Notes: generated from the letters alone by a model not told the origin. A stretch of 64,000 nt of DNA from Nocardioides sp. (GCA_002729525.1 PBYI01000046.1:1-64000); one strand, 5' to 3'; positions 8,088-17,100 are shown, counted from the first letter of the stretch. Translations and numbers: made by a program.

Positions 8088-8972
8088 GTGGCCAGGCGTC
8101 CGCAGCATCGAGACTTCCCGCACCTCGCCGGTGACGACCTGGGCGACGTGGTGCTCAATCTGGCGCCGCGCGCTACCCGCGGTGGTGCGGCCGAGCGCGA
8201 TCCCAACGAGTCGCTTGTCCGCTGGCTCCTCGAGGCCGGCGTCGTCGAACTGAGCCACCGCTTCTCCGACTTCTCCCCGCCCGACGACGCGGCGAGTATC
8301 CCGGCGTACGGGAGTGTCAACGACCTGATCGGAACCGTCAGCCTTGCGGAGGTCATGACTCGCTACCGCGAGCTGTGCCAGGCCCACGGTCAGGACCCGG
8401 GTCAGGCGAACAAGGCTCTGATCCTGCGTCGGTGGCAGTACGCGAGCCGATACCAGCGCGACCTGGTCGCCTTCGTCTTCCGCCCGTCCTTCCACCGGGC
8501 GCGCATGGCGACCATCGAGTCCGACCTCGCAAGGATGACGCAGACGCACACGCTAGGGACATTGGTCGAAACGCTCGCGGTCACCGAGACCGACGCCGTT
8601 CAGTCCCAGCGTCTTCTGCAGCTTCAGCTGGCGTTGGTCACGGCGTTCCCCACGCACCCGGAGATCCAGCAGCGAGCCAGCGAGTCCTATGCGGCGCAGG
8701 CGGCGGCGTGGGCGCGGATCTATGCACGGATCGACCGGTGCTACGGACTCGGGCTGACCGCGTCCGGAGCGGCGGTCTTCTCCGACCTCGCCATTCTGCT
8801 GAGCACGGTCGTCGAGGGCGCTCACCTGCGGCGTCAGGCGCGGGCGGTCAACGGCGAGCTCAGCGACGGCAGCCACGTCGCGGTCGCGCTCGTGCAGCAC
8901 GTCCTGGTCTCCATGACCGGAGTGCCGTGGTCGCAGCTGGCCGTAAGGTCAGCGACGAGCAGCACCGGATGA
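8088..8972 (+). CDS. Hypothetical protein, helical, TetR-C-like second half
   Basis: The frame is open from 7932 to 8972. I do not recognise the family. The start is uncertain: GTG 8088 (VARRPQHRDFPHL), ATG 7995 and GTG 7932 are all in frame, and none has a good ribosome site. A strong GAGGAGGA at 8021-8028 sits before an ATG at 8044 in a different frame, which hints at a 5' frameshift. The first half has a helix-turn-helix-like segment near SVNDLIGTVSLAEV. The second half is alpha-helical and reminiscent of TetR ligand-binding domains. Its A/T content is higher than average for the window. Confidence 0.55.
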   Translation: MARRPQHRDFPHLAGDDLGDVVLNLAPRATRGGAAERDPNESLVRWLLEAGVVELSHRFSDFSPPDDAASIPAYGSVNDLIGTVSLAEVMTRYRELCQAHGQDPGQANKALILRRWQYASRYQRDLVAFVFRPSFHRARMATIESDLARMTQTHTLGTLVETLAVTETDAVQSQRLLQLQLALVTAFPTHPEIQQRASESYAAQAAAWARIYARIDRCYGLGLTASGAAVFSDLAILLSTVVEGAHLRRQARAVNGELSDGSHVAVALVQHVLVSMTGVPWSQLAVRSATSSTG

Positions 8973-9026
8973 CCGGGTCTCCGAGCACCGATGAGCGGAC
9001 TCCGACCGGCGACCCCGTACGCCGGA

Positions 9027-12000
9027 TCAGCGTCCGGTCCAGCGTGGCTCCCGCTTCTCGGTGAAGGCAGCGACCCCCTCGCGGGCGTCGTCGGAGAGCA
9101 CGACCGGACCGGCGAGCTCGCTCTGCCGCTCGAAGCCCTCCTCGGGTGACCAGGTCGGAGCGGCGTCGACGATCTGCTTGCCGACCCGCACCGACAGGGG
9201 CGCGTTCGCGGCGATGCGTACGGCGAGGTCGGTCGCGGCGGTCAGTGCCTCGCCGGGCCCGACGAGGGCGTTCACCAGTCCGAGCTGGTGCAGCCGCGCG
9301 GCCGGGACCGGGTCGGCGACCAGGGCCAGCTCGAGGGCGACCGATCGGGGCAGCCGGGTCGCCGTACGCCACAGTCCTCCGGCGGCGGCGAGCAGGCCCC
9401 GCTTGGCCTCCGGCAGCCCGAAGGTGGCGTCGTGCGCGGCGACCACGAGGTCCGCGCACAGCACCAGCTCGAACCCGCCGGCCAGGGCGGCTCCCTCGAC
9501 GGCCGCGACCAGCGGCGTCACCGGCGGCTCGGCGGTGAGGCCGAGCGGCCCGCGCCGATCGGTCACCGGCACCTCGCCGCGGTGCGCGCCGGCCAGGTCC
9601 ATGCCCGCGCAGAAGGTGCCGCCCGCGCCGGTGAGCACGATCGCCCGGACCGTCGGGTCGGACTCGGCGTCGTCGACGGCCCGCTCGAGCGCCAGCGCCG
9701 TACGTCGGTCGATCGCGTTGCGGCGGGACGGCCGGTCGAGCGTGATCACCAGGACCTCTCCCTGCGGGCCGGCCCGCTCGGTGCGCACGGGCGCGGCCGG
9801 CGGGTCGGGAAGGGCGTGCCGTACCCCGGGCTCGTCGAGCGGGACGACGTCTCCGTCGGCGAGGCGCACGCGGCGGCGCAGCAGGTCGGTCGCGGTCAGC
9901 GCGGCGATGTCCTCGGGGCCCTCGCGGCGCAGCAGCATCCGCGCCCCGTCGTCGGTCAGCACCGACAGCACCACGGCCTCGGGCGTGCCGTCGCGCCCGT
10001 GCGGCACGGTGAGCGCCTCGACGACGCCCTCGACGGCGCGCTCGTCGGACCCCTCCCGCGGACCGTCGGGCTCGCCGAGCACCACCCGGCCCGGCGGACG
10101 GTCGAATGCCGGACGCAGGTGGCGGAACGGCCGCTGCGGCGGACGGGCGGAGTAGATCCCGAGCGCGTGCTTGGTGGCGTACCAGCCCAGCGAGGTGGAC
10201 AGGCCGACCTCCTCGGGCTCGGCGCGCAGCCGCGGCACCATCGAGGCGACGGCGTGCAGCCCGTAGTCGTTGCCCGGGCCGCCGGCGGAGGTGAGGCCGC
10301 CGGTGACCGTGAGAGGGCGGGCCGGATCGTCCCAGGGCAGATCGAGCGCGGACGCCGCAAGCTGTACGGCGGCCGGGAAGCAGCTGTAGAGGTCCACGGG
10401 GCCGAGGTCGTCGACGCCGATGCCGGCGTGGTCGAGGGCCGCCCGGCCGATCGCCGCGATCGCCGGGGACGAGGCGAGGTCGCCCCGCTCGGAGACGAAC
10501 CACTCGTCGGTCGCCGACGCACCGGCGTGCAGGAACACCCAGTGGTCCTGCGGCACGCCCGCCGCCTGCGCCGCGGCGACGCTGGTGACGACGACGCCGG
10601 CGGCGAGGTCGACCTGCAGGTTGGCGCACATCAGCTTGGTGTACGGCGCGCTCACCCACCGGTTGGCCGGACCGGGGTCGGCGATCTCTTCGGCGCTGCG
10701 CACGGTGGGGTCCCACGCGTAGGGGTTGTCAGCGGCGACGGCGCTCGCGCGCGACCAGAGGTCGGCGATGGCGGCGCGGTGCGTGACCTCGTCGGTGCCG
10801 GCCGCACCGCGCAGGGCCGACTCGATCAGGGCGTAGACGTAGATCGGGGCGTTGAGGCCGACGGCGGCCTCGGCCTCGTTGTTGGCCGGGCGGTCGTCGC
10901 CGAGGGTCCGGCCCGGCGCGGCGTCGTCGGCCTGGCGGGTCCAGGCCGGCTCGCGGCCGTCCCGCTGGAGCGCGGCCACGCCGGCCCCGGACTCGGCGCC
11001 GCTGACGAGCACCACCCGGGCCTCGCCCTCGGCCACCATCCGGGCGGCGTCGTTGAGCGCGAGCTGGGCCCCGTCACCGCCGTACGGCGACGTCTGCACG
11101 GTGCTCGCCCCGCCGGCACCGACCAGCTCGGCGACCAGTCCCGCCTGGTCCGGGTAGGTCCACGACGCGCTGGAGACGGCGGTGACCACGTCGGCTGCCG
11201 CGAGCAGGTCGTGCGCGGCGCCGCTGTCCTCGACGGCGCGGCGCAGCGCCCGGGCCGCCAGTCGCACCGGCTCCTCGGGGTCGTGCCCGGGGTCGCGGAC
11301 CACGACCTGCCCCACGCCGACCACCACCGGTGTGCTCGGGTCGAGGAGGACGCCCGTGCGCTCGTGGAGCACCGGTTCGTCGGACACCCGCAGCCTGCTG
11401 CCCGGGCCACCCGGGCCACCCGTCTCCTCGACCAGGGCGGCGAGCTCGGCGAGCGACCCGGCCAGCGCGGTCTCCACACTGCGTACGGCGGTCAGGCCGA
11501 CCGGCCCGCGCACGGGCGAGCCGTCCAGGGCGCCGTCGAGCCGCACGACCGTGCCCCGACCCGGTCCACCGGCCGGGCGCAGCGTGCACCACAGGCCGAC
11601 CGTGATGCCCATCGGACCGGTGCCGCGCAGCGCGAAACCGTCGGCGTCGGCCCGCTCCACGCTCCAGCGTGCCTGCGCCGGGATGTCCATCAGGCTGATC
11701 TGCTGGGTGAAGGTGTCGCCGGTCTCCATCCGCGAGGGTCGCTCGCCGCGCCAGGCCAGGTGCAGCGTGAGCCACTGGTGGCTGCGGTCGAGGTCGCGCA
11801 CCAGGTCGGCGACCGCCTCCGGGTCCGCGTCCACCCGCCGCTGGGCGTGCACGTGACGTGCGTACTCCGCCACGGCCTCGGGCGCCGCGATCTCGACGTC
11901 CGTCGCGGCCGCGTCGTCCGGGCCGCCGCGGCGCGGGACCACGCGGCGTACGGCCTCCTCGGCGCCGAGCCGCGCGGTGGTGGCCAGCACGGGGGCGAGC

Positions 12001-12065
12001 GAGCGTGCCTGGCGGGCGAGAAGGGTGGCCCGGGCCAGCGGTGAGCGGGGGGTGGGGCGGGACAT
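9027..12065 (-). CDS. SRPBCC - thiolase-like - enoyl-CoA hydratase triple fusion protein
   Basis: This is a single 1012-aa reading frame (the alternative GTG at 12068 adds one residue). Residues ~60-215 resemble an SRPBCC/polyketide-cyclase lipid-binding domain. Residues ~240-755 are a thiolase-like domain (VVVGVGQ start, VDLYSCFPAAVQ, TSAGGPGND). It lacks an obvious nucleophilic Cys where thiolases have one, so it belongs with SCP2-thiolase-like enzymes of uncertain activity. Residues ~765-1012 form an enoyl-CoA hydratase with oxyanion-hole motifs and both catalytic Glu residues, 20 positions apart (GGFE and LPEAKRG). It is probably an acyl-CoA/beta-oxidation or steroid-type degradation enzyme. 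It is divergent from a TetR gene. GAGGAG precedes the start. Confidence 0.9.
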   Translation of the reverse strand: MSRPTPRSPLARATLLARQARSLAPVLATTARLGAEEAVRRVVPRRGGPDDAAATDVEIAAPEAVAEYARHVHAQRRVDADPEAVADLVRDLDRSHQWLTLHLAWRGERPSRMETGDTFTQQISLMDIPAQARWSVERADADGFALRGTGPMGITVGLWCTLRPAGGPGRGTVVRLDGALDGSPVRGPVGLTAVRSVETALAGSLAELAALVEETGGPGGPGSRLRVSDEPVLHERTGVLLDPSTPVVVGVGQVVVRDPGHDPEEPVRLAARALRRAVEDSGAAHDLLAAADVVTAVSSASWTYPDQAGLVAELVGAGGASTVQTSPYGGDGAQLALNDAARMVAEGEARVVLVSGAESGAGVAALQRDGREPAWTRQADDAAPGRTLGDDRPANNEAEAAVGLNAPIYVYALIESALRGAAGTDEVTHRAAIADLWSRASAVAADNPYAWDPTVRSAEEIADPGPANRWVSAPYTKLMCANLQVDLAAGVVVTSVAAAQAAGVPQDHWVFLHAGASATDEWFVSERGDLASSPAIAAIGRAALDHAGIGVDDLGPVDLYSCFPAAVQLAASALDLPWDDPARPLTVTGGLTSAGGPGNDYGLHAVASMVPRLRAEPEEVGLSTSLGWYATKHALGIYSARPPQRPFRHLRPAFDRPPGRVVLGEPDGPREGSDERAVEGVVEALTVPHGRDGTPEAVVLSVLTDDGARMLLRREGPEDIAALTATDLLRRRVRLADGDVVPLDEPGVRHALPDPPAAPVRTERAGPQGEVLVITLDRPSRRNAIDRRTALALERAVDDAESDPTVRAIVLTGAGGTFCAGMDLAGAHRGEVPVTDRRGPLGLTAEPPVTPLVAAVEGAALAGGFELVLCADLVVAAHDATFGLPEAKRGLLAAAGGLWRTATRLPRSVALELALVADPVPAARLHQLGLVNALVGPGEALTAATDLAVRIAANAPLSVRVGKQIVDAAPTWSPEEGFERQSELAGPVVLSDDAREGVAAFTEKREPRWTGR

Positions 12066-12084
12066 CACGATCCGATTCTCCTCA

Positions 12085-12124
12085 ACGGTCCGATCAGACT
12101 GTTTTAATCATTGTGCGGGACCGT
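12085..12124. promoter_or_regulatory. Candidate operator between fusion enzyme and TetR gene
   Basis: ACGGTCC at 12085-12091 and GGACCGT at 12118-12124 form a 7-bp inverted repeat with a 26-bp A/T-rich centre containing GTTTTAATCATT, in the 91-bp divergent gap. The position suits autoregulation and control of the fusion gene by the TetR protein. The long spacer makes this tentative. Confidence 0.35.
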
Positions 12125-12143
12125 CGCACCCGCGGCAACCGCC

Positions 12144-12149
12144 TAGGCT
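12144..12149 (+). promoter_or_regulatory. -10 element, leaderless promoter of TetR gene
   Basis: TAGGCT with 7 nt before the ATG at 12157. Confidence 0.5.
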
Positions 12150-12156
12150 GCGACCC

Positions 12157-12786
12157 ATGCCCGACGCCGGTCCGACCCCGCGCGCACCGCAGTCGCGCGC
12201 GGTGGCCACGCGCGCCCGGCTGCTGGACGCGGCGTTCGACTCCCTGCACGAGGAGGGGTACGCCGCCACGACCGTGGGCGCCGTGCAGGCGCGGGCCGGC
12301 GTGGCACGGGGCACGCTGCTGCACCACTTCCCCTCCCGCAGCGCGCTGATGGCGGGGGTGGTGGAGGACGTCGTGGCGCGCCGGCTGACCCTGCTGGCCG
12401 AGCCCGCGACCGGCGGTGACTGGGGCGACCTGGTCGACCGGGTCTGGACCGAGCTGCAGGGGCCGGGCTACGCCGTGGCGCTCGAGCTGTGGGTCGCCGC
12501 CCGCACCGACGCCGACCTGCGCGCGGCCCTCGTGCCGCTGCAGGAGCAGCTCTTCGCGACCGCGCACCGCGGGGTCGGCGCCCTCGTCGGCGAGGACCAC
12601 CCCCGCGCGGCGCTGCTGGTGCAGTTCACCATCGACCTGCTCACCGGGGCTCACCTCGCCGGCGTCCTCGCCCCGCGCCCGGGTGCGGCGGGGGTCGTCG
12701 AGGAGTGGAAGCGGGGGCTGCGGCGACTCGCCGCCGAGGACGGGCATGACGAGGTTTTACCCACACCCTCCACCCCCAGGGGTTAG
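12157..12786 (+). CDS. TetR-family transcriptional regulator
   Basis: This 209-aa protein has an N-terminal helix-turn-helix (residues ~15-60: ATRARLLDAAFDSLHEEGY, then TTVGAVQARAGVARGTLLHH), the TetR signature, and an alpha-helical ligand domain. The ligand is unknown. Because it is divergent from the SRPBCC-thiolase-hydratase gene, an acyl-CoA or fatty-acid-like ligand is a reasonable guess. Its message appears leaderless. The last codons run into the 119-bp gap before the Tad ATPase. Confidence 0.93.
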   Translation: MPDAGPTPRAPQSRAVATRARLLDAAFDSLHEEGYAATTVGAVQARAGVARGTLLHHFPSRSALMAGVVEDVVARRLTLLAEPATGGDWGDLVDRVWTELQGPGYAVALELWVAARTDADLRAALVPLQEQLFATAHRGVGALVGEDHPRAALLVQFTIDLLTGAHLAGVLAPRPGAAGVVEEWKRGLRRLAAEDGHDEVLPTPSTPRG

Positions 12787-12905
12787 AGCCGGGTCGTCGG
12801 CGGGTAGGCCGTTGCCCACAGGTACGGCGGTCGTCGGGTGCGCCCGGCGGTCCTCGTGCCTGGGTTCGGATCCGTTCGATGACCTCTATCTCGGGGAGGT
12901 TGGCG

Positions 12906-14165
12906 ATGGCAGTGCTCCCTGCCGCCGACGACGTGCTGGCGACCCTCGACGCCCGCGTGCGCGACCTCGTACGCCGCGAGGGCGTCGACCCGCAGCGCGA
13001 CGCCGCCGTCGTACGACGCCTCGCCGAGCAGGTGGTCCGCGACCACGACGACCGGTCGCTCACCGGGCAGGTCGCGCCGCTCGCCGATGCCTCGACGACC
13101 GTGGGCGAGCTCGTGGCGCGGGTGTCGGGCTTCGGACCGTTGCAGCCGTTCCTCGACGACGCCGAGATCGAGGAGATCTGGATCAACGATCCGTCCAGGG
13201 TCTTCGTGGCGCGCCGTGGCCGGCACGAGCTGACCAACCTCGTGCTCACCCAGGCGCAGGTCGCCGAGCTCGTCGAGCGCATGCTCAAGAGCTCCGGTCG
13301 CCGGCTCGACATGAGCCGCCCCTTCGTTGACGCGATGCTGCCCGAGGGCCACCGTCTGCACGTGGTGCTCGAGGGCATCAGCCGCGGCTTCACCGCGGTC
13401 AACATCCGCAAGTTCGTGCTCCGCGCCGCCCAGCTGAGCGACCTCGTCGAGCTCGGCAGCCTCAGCCCGCGTGCGGCGTCGTTCCTCGACGCCTCGGTGC
13501 GCGCCGGGCTGAACGTCCTGGTGGCCGGCGGCACGCAGGCCGGCAAGACCACGATGCTCAACTGCCTGGCGGCCGCGATCCCGGGTGGTGAGCGGGTGAT
13601 CTCCGCCGAGGAGGTCTTCGAGCTCCGCTTCGCTCATCCCGACTGGGTGCCGATGCAGACCCGTCAGTCCGGACTCGAGGGCACCGGGGAGGTCGCGCTG
13701 CGCCACCTGGTGAAGGAGGCGCTGCGGATGCGGCCCAACCGGGTCGTCGTGGGCGAGGTGCGTGCTGCCGAGTGCCTGGACCTGCTGCTGGCCCTGAACT
13801 CCGGCGTCCCCGGGATGTGCACATTGCACGCCAACTCCGCGCGCGAGGCGCTGGTGAAGATGTGCACGCTGCCGCTGCTGGCCGGCGAGAACATCTCGTC
13901 GCGCTTCGTGGTGCCCACGGTCGCAGCCTCGGTCGACCTGGTGGTGCACCTCGGCGTCGACGAGCACGGCGTACGCCGCGTCAACGAGATCGCGGCGGTC
14001 CCCGGGCGGGTGGAGAACGACCTCATCGAGGTCGAGCCGGTCTTCGTGCGCCACGGCCGCGAGCTGCGTCGTACGCACGGAATGCCGCCGCGGCCGGAGC
14101 GGTACGACCGGGTCGGCGTCGACGTGCACGCCCTGCTCAACGGCTCCGAGGGGCGGGTGGCCTGA
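12906..14165 (+). CDS. tadA: Tad pilus assembly ATPase (CpaF/TadA)
   Basis: This 419-aa secretion ATPase has Walker A GGTQAGKTT (residues 208-216), Walker B around RPNRVVVGEVRAAE and a His box CTLHANS. It powers assembly of Flp/Tad pili at the inner face of the membrane. I prefer ATG 12906 over ATG 12879 because GGGGAGG lies at 12893-12899, 6 nt before it. It is followed after a single base by TadB, and the whole Tad cluster (12906-17563) reads as one operon. No CpaE/TadZ localisation ATPase or prepilin peptidase accompanies it in the window. Confidence 0.95.
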   Translation: MAVLPAADDVLATLDARVRDLVRREGVDPQRDAAVVRRLAEQVVRDHDDRSLTGQVAPLADASTTVGELVARVSGFGPLQPFLDDAEIEEIWINDPSRVFVARRGRHELTNLVLTQAQVAELVERMLKSSGRRLDMSRPFVDAMLPEGHRLHVVLEGISRGFTAVNIRKFVLRAAQLSDLVELGSLSPRAASFLDASVRAGLNVLVAGGTQAGKTTMLNCLAAAIPGGERVISAEEVFELRFAHPDWVPMQTRQSGLEGTGEVALRHLVKEALRMRPNRVVVGEVRAAECLDLLLALNSGVPGMCTLHANSAREALVKMCTLPLLAGENISSRFVVPTVAASVDLVVHLGVDEHGVRRVNEIAAVPGRVENDLIEVEPVFVRHGRELRRTHGMPPRPERYDRVGVDVHALLNGSEGRVA

Positions 14166-14166
14166 C

Positions 14167-15030
14167 GTGGGCGTGCTCGTGGGACTCGGGGTGGGCACCG
14201 GGCTGCTGCTGATCTGGTCGGCGTTCGCGCTGCCGCGGGTGGAGTCGGCGTCGTCCTCGGCACCGCGGACCGACGGTCGCGTACGTCGGCTGCTCTCCTC
14301 GGCCGGGATGGCCGACACCTCGACCGGCAGCTTCCTCGGCGTCTGCGCCGTGGCCGCGGTCGTCGCGTTCGTGGTCGTGCAGGCGATGACCGGCACCTGG
14401 CCGGTGGCCGTGGCCTTCGCGGCGATGGGTGCCTGGGGGCCGGTCGCCCTGGTCCGATCGCGGGCCCGCAAGCGGCGTCGCGAGTTCGCCGAGGTCTGGC
14501 CCGAGGCGATCGACGACCTGGCCTCCGCCGTCCGTGCCGGTCTGTCGCTGCCCGACGCCCTCGCCGGCCTCGCGGTGCGCGGTCCCGAGGCGCTGCGCCC
14601 GGCCTTCGCGTCGTTCGCGCTCGACTACCAGGTCACCGGACGCTTCGGTGACTGCCTCGACCGGCTCAAGGAGCGACTCGCCGACCCGGTCGGCGACCGG
14701 GTCGCGGAGGGTCTGCGGATCGCCCGCGACGTCGGCGGCGGCGAGCTCGGCCGACTGCTCCGGGCGCTCTCGGGCTACCTGCGCGAGGAGCTGCACACCC
14801 GCTCCGAGCTGGAGTCTCGCCAGGCCTGGGTGGTCAACGGTGCCCGGCTGGCGGTGTCCGCGCCGTGGGTCGTGCTGCTCCTGATGTCGGGCCAGCGTGA
14901 TGTCGTCACCCGCTACCAGTCGACCGCCGGCGTCCTCGTGCTCGCGGTCGGCGCTGCGCTCTGCGTCCTGGCGTACGTCGCGATGAACCGCGTCGGGCGG
15001 CTGCCCACCGAGCAGAGGATCCTGTCGTGA
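14167..15030 (+). CDS. tadB: Tad pilus assembly membrane platform protein TadB
   Basis: This 287-aa protein has a type II secretion F-like domain. It has paired N-terminal membrane segments (about residues 1-20 and 50-90), a cytoplasmic helical domain containing WPEAIDDLASAVRAGLSLPDAL, and two C-terminal membrane segments. It forms the inner-membrane platform with TadC. The GTG start lies one base after the ATPase stop, and the 3' end overlaps tadC by 4 nt. Confidence 0.9.
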   Translation: MGVLVGLGVGTGLLLIWSAFALPRVESASSSAPRTDGRVRRLLSSAGMADTSTGSFLGVCAVAAVVAFVVVQAMTGTWPVAVAFAAMGAWGPVALVRSRARKRRREFAEVWPEAIDDLASAVRAGLSLPDALAGLAVRGPEALRPAFASFALDYQVTGRFGDCLDRLKERLADPVGDRVAEGLRIARDVGGGELGRLLRALSGYLREELHTRSELESRQAWVVNGARLAVSAPWVVLLLMSGQRDVVTRYQSTAGVLVLAVGAALCVLAYVAMNRVGRLPTEQRILS

Positions 15031-15977
15031 GCCCGGCGGTGCTCGGCGCCGTGCTGGGCGGTGCGCTCGCGAGCGGTCTGCTGCTGGTCGGGTGGCGGGT
15101 CACGGTGCTGCGTCGCCCGTCGTTGGCAGTCCGGGTGCTGCCGTACCTCCGCGACCTCCCGCAGCGCGACGCCGTCCCTGCGATCGGGGCGGTGCCCGGC
15201 GCCGGTCCCGGGTCCCGCAACGCCCTCGTCACCCTCCTCGGTCCACTCCTGGAGCAGGGCGCGCGCAGCGTCGAGCGGGCGCTCGGCGGCAGCGCCTCCG
15301 TACGCCGGCGCCTGCGTCGGGCCGGCCTCGAGTCGACCGTCCACGAGCTGCGGATCGAGCAGGTCGTGTGGGGGCTCGTCGCCTTCTCGGCGACCGCCGC
15401 GCTCGGCGTGCTCCGGGCCCTGTCCGGCTCGGTGGCGCCGGTCTCGTGGCTGGTGCTCAGCGCCGTCGCCTTCGCCGCCGGTGTCATCGCCCGCGACACC
15501 TGGCTGACGTCCCAGGTCACCCGCCGCGAGCGGCAGGTGCTGGCCGAGTTCCCGACGGTCGCAGAGCTCCTGGCCCTGGCCGTGGCGGCGGGGGAGGGGC
15601 CGGTGGCCGCGCTCGAGCGCGTCGTACGACGCAGCGGTGGCGCGCTCTCGGCCGACCTCGGCCGGGTGCTCGCCGCCATCCGCACCGGCGAGCCGGTCGC
15701 GGACGCCTTCGACCGGATGGCCGCCGACACCGGCCTCCCGCTGGTCGCCCGTTTCGCGCAGGGCATCGCCATCGCCGTCGAGCGCGGCACCCCGCTGGCC
15801 GAGGTCCTGCACGCCCAGGCGTCCGACGTGCGCGAGGCCGGACGCCGCCAGCTCATCGAGTCCGCCGCGCGACGCGAGGTGCTGATGATGGTGCCCGTCG
15901 TGTTCCTCGTCCTCCCAGTGACAGTGATGTTTGCCTTCTGGCCGGGCTACGTCGGGCTGTCGCTGACCGCTCCCTAG
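15027..15977 (+). CDS. tadC: Tad pilus assembly membrane platform protein TadC
   Basis: This 316-aa protein has an N-terminal membrane segment, a central membrane pair (about residues 112-158) and a type II secretion F-like helical domain (EFPTVAELLALAVAAGEGP, then RMAADTGLPLVARFAQGIA). A C-terminal membrane segment follows (VPVVFLVLPVTVMFAFWPG). It partners TadB. The GTG start overlaps the tadB stop (GTGA). It is followed by 53 bp of pyrimidine-rich sequence before the pilin-like gene. Confidence 0.9.
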   Translation: MSPAVLGAVLGGALASGLLLVGWRVTVLRRPSLAVRVLPYLRDLPQRDAVPAIGAVPGAGPGSRNALVTLLGPLLEQGARSVERALGGSASVRRRLRRAGLESTVHELRIEQVVWGLVAFSATAALGVLRALSGSVAPVSWLVLSAVAFAAGVIARDTWLTSQVTRRERQVLAEFPTVAELLALAVAAGEGPVAALERVVRRSGGALSADLGRVLAAIRTGEPVADAFDRMAADTGLPLVARFAQGIAIAVERGTPLAEVLHAQASDVREAGRRQLIESAARREVLMMVPVVFLVLPVTVMFAFWPGYVGLSLTAP

Positions 15978-16030
15978 ACCCCCTCGCCCCGCCCCCCACA
16001 CAGCTCCCTCCATCTCGGGAAAGGAACACC

Positions 16031-16243
16031 ATGGGAACCCTCCACACCGCCCTCCTCCGCACCTGGCTGGCGCTCGCGCTCGCCGTCACCGCTCGGCTCG
16101 GCCGGGCACGCGACGAGCGTGGCGACGTACCCGGCTGGGTGCTGGTCGTCGTCATGTCCGTCGGCCTCGTCGGCGTGATCACCACCGTCGCCGAGGACGA
16201 GCTGACCGGCATGGTGCGCCGGGCCCTCGGCTCGGTGAAGTAG
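16031..16243 (+). CDS. Small Flp-type pilin-like protein
   Basis: This 70-aa protein has a basic N-terminus followed by a DERGDVPGW segment and one hydrophobic helix (VLVVVMSVGLVGVITTVAE). This is the layout of Flp prepilins, whose leader ends just before a Glu-rich or hydrophobic start. AAAGGAA lies upstream of the ATG. The position between TadC and the TadE genes supports its role as the major Tad pilin, although the processing site is not canonical. Confidence 0.75.
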   Translation: MGTLHTALLRTWLALALAVTARLGRARDERGDVPGWVLVVVMSVGLVGVITTVAEDELTGMVRRALGSVK

Positions 16244-16642
16244 GTGCGGCGTCCGGCCCGCGGCGAGCGTGGGTCGGCGGTCGTCGACTTCGTGCTCGTG
16301 CTGGTCGTGCTCGTGCCGCTGGTGCTCGGCATCGTCCAGCTCGCGCTGACCATGCACGTGCGCAACACCCTCGCCGCCGCCGCGGCCGAGGGAGCACGCG
16401 TGGCGGCCGCCCGCGGAGCGACGGACGCCGACGGCGCCGCCCGCACCCGCGACCAGATCAGCGACGCCGTCTCAGCGCGGTACGCCTCCGACGTCAGCGT
16501 GCGACGCACCAGCGCCGGAGGCGTCGCGACCGTCGAGGTCGTGGTGCGCGCCGAGGTCCCCGCGCTGGGGCTCGGCGGACCCGGGGTGCCGCTGCGGGTC
16601 GAGGGGCACGCGACCGCGGAACAGCCGGTGGGTGCGCCGTGA
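16244..16642 (+). CDS. tadE: TadE-like minor pilin
   Basis: This 132-aa protein starts with a GTG directly after the previous stop. It carries the TadE signature ERGSAVVDFVLVLVVLVPLV: a short leader and a single hydrophobic helix with an acidic residue. A small extracytoplasmic domain follows (residues ~40-132). TadE-like proteins are minor pilins or pseudopilins processed by a prepilin peptidase. It overlaps the next gene by 4 nt. Confidence 0.88.
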   Translation: MRRPARGERGSAVVDFVLVLVVLVPLVLGIVQLALTMHVRNTLAAAAAEGARVAAARGATDADGAARTRDQISDAVSARYASDVSVRRTSAGGVATVEVVVRAEVPALGLGGPGVPLRVEGHATAEQPVGAP

Positions 16643-17100
16643 CGCGATTCCTGGCTCGGTCTCGGGAGGAGCGCGGCAGTGCTCTCGTGGAGGTCGTCTG
16701 GGTCGGCATCCTGCTGCTGGTGCCGCTCATGTGGGTCGTGCTGACGGCGTTCGACGTGCAGAAGGGGGCTTTCGGGACCAGCACGGCCGCCCGGTCGGCG
16801 GCCCGCGCGTTCGCGCTCGCCCCGGACGACGCCAGCGGCCGGCGGGCCGCACGCGAGGCCGCGCGGACCGCGCTCGACGACCAGGGCCTGCCCGACGCCC
16901 CGGTCCGCGTCGACGTCACCTGCGAGACGCCCGTTCCTGGCAACTGCCACGCGGGTACGGCGGTCATCACGGTCACCGTCGACTCCGACGTGGCGGTGCC
17001 GTTCCTGCCGGAGGTGCTCGACGGCGGACGCGCGCACGTCGGGGTCGACTCCAGCCACACCGTCCCGATCGGCCGATACCGGGAGGTGTCCGGTGGCTGA
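16639..17100 (+). CDS. TadE/TadF-like minor pilin
   Basis: This 153-aa protein has the leader MTRFLARSREERGSALVEV followed by a hydrophobic helix (VGILLLVPLMWVVL) and an extracytoplasmic domain with two Cys (VTCETPVPGNCH) likely to form a disulfide. It starts at GTG 16639, overlapping the previous stop by 4 nt, and overlaps the next gene by 8 nt. It is part of the Tad operon. Confidence 0.85.
   Translation: MTRFLARSREERGSALVEVVWVGILLLVPLMWVVLTAFDVQKGAFGTSTAARSAARAFALAPDDASGRRAAREAARTALDDQGLPDAPVRVDVTCETPVPGNCHAGTAVITVTVDSDVAVPFLPEVLDGGRAHVGVDSSHTVPIGRYREVSGG

Noticed and set aside
9288..12044. 918-residue open frame on the plus strand
   Set aside because: Shadow of the fusion enzyme on the minus strand; no domain, and composition typical of antisense frames in G+C-rich DNA.
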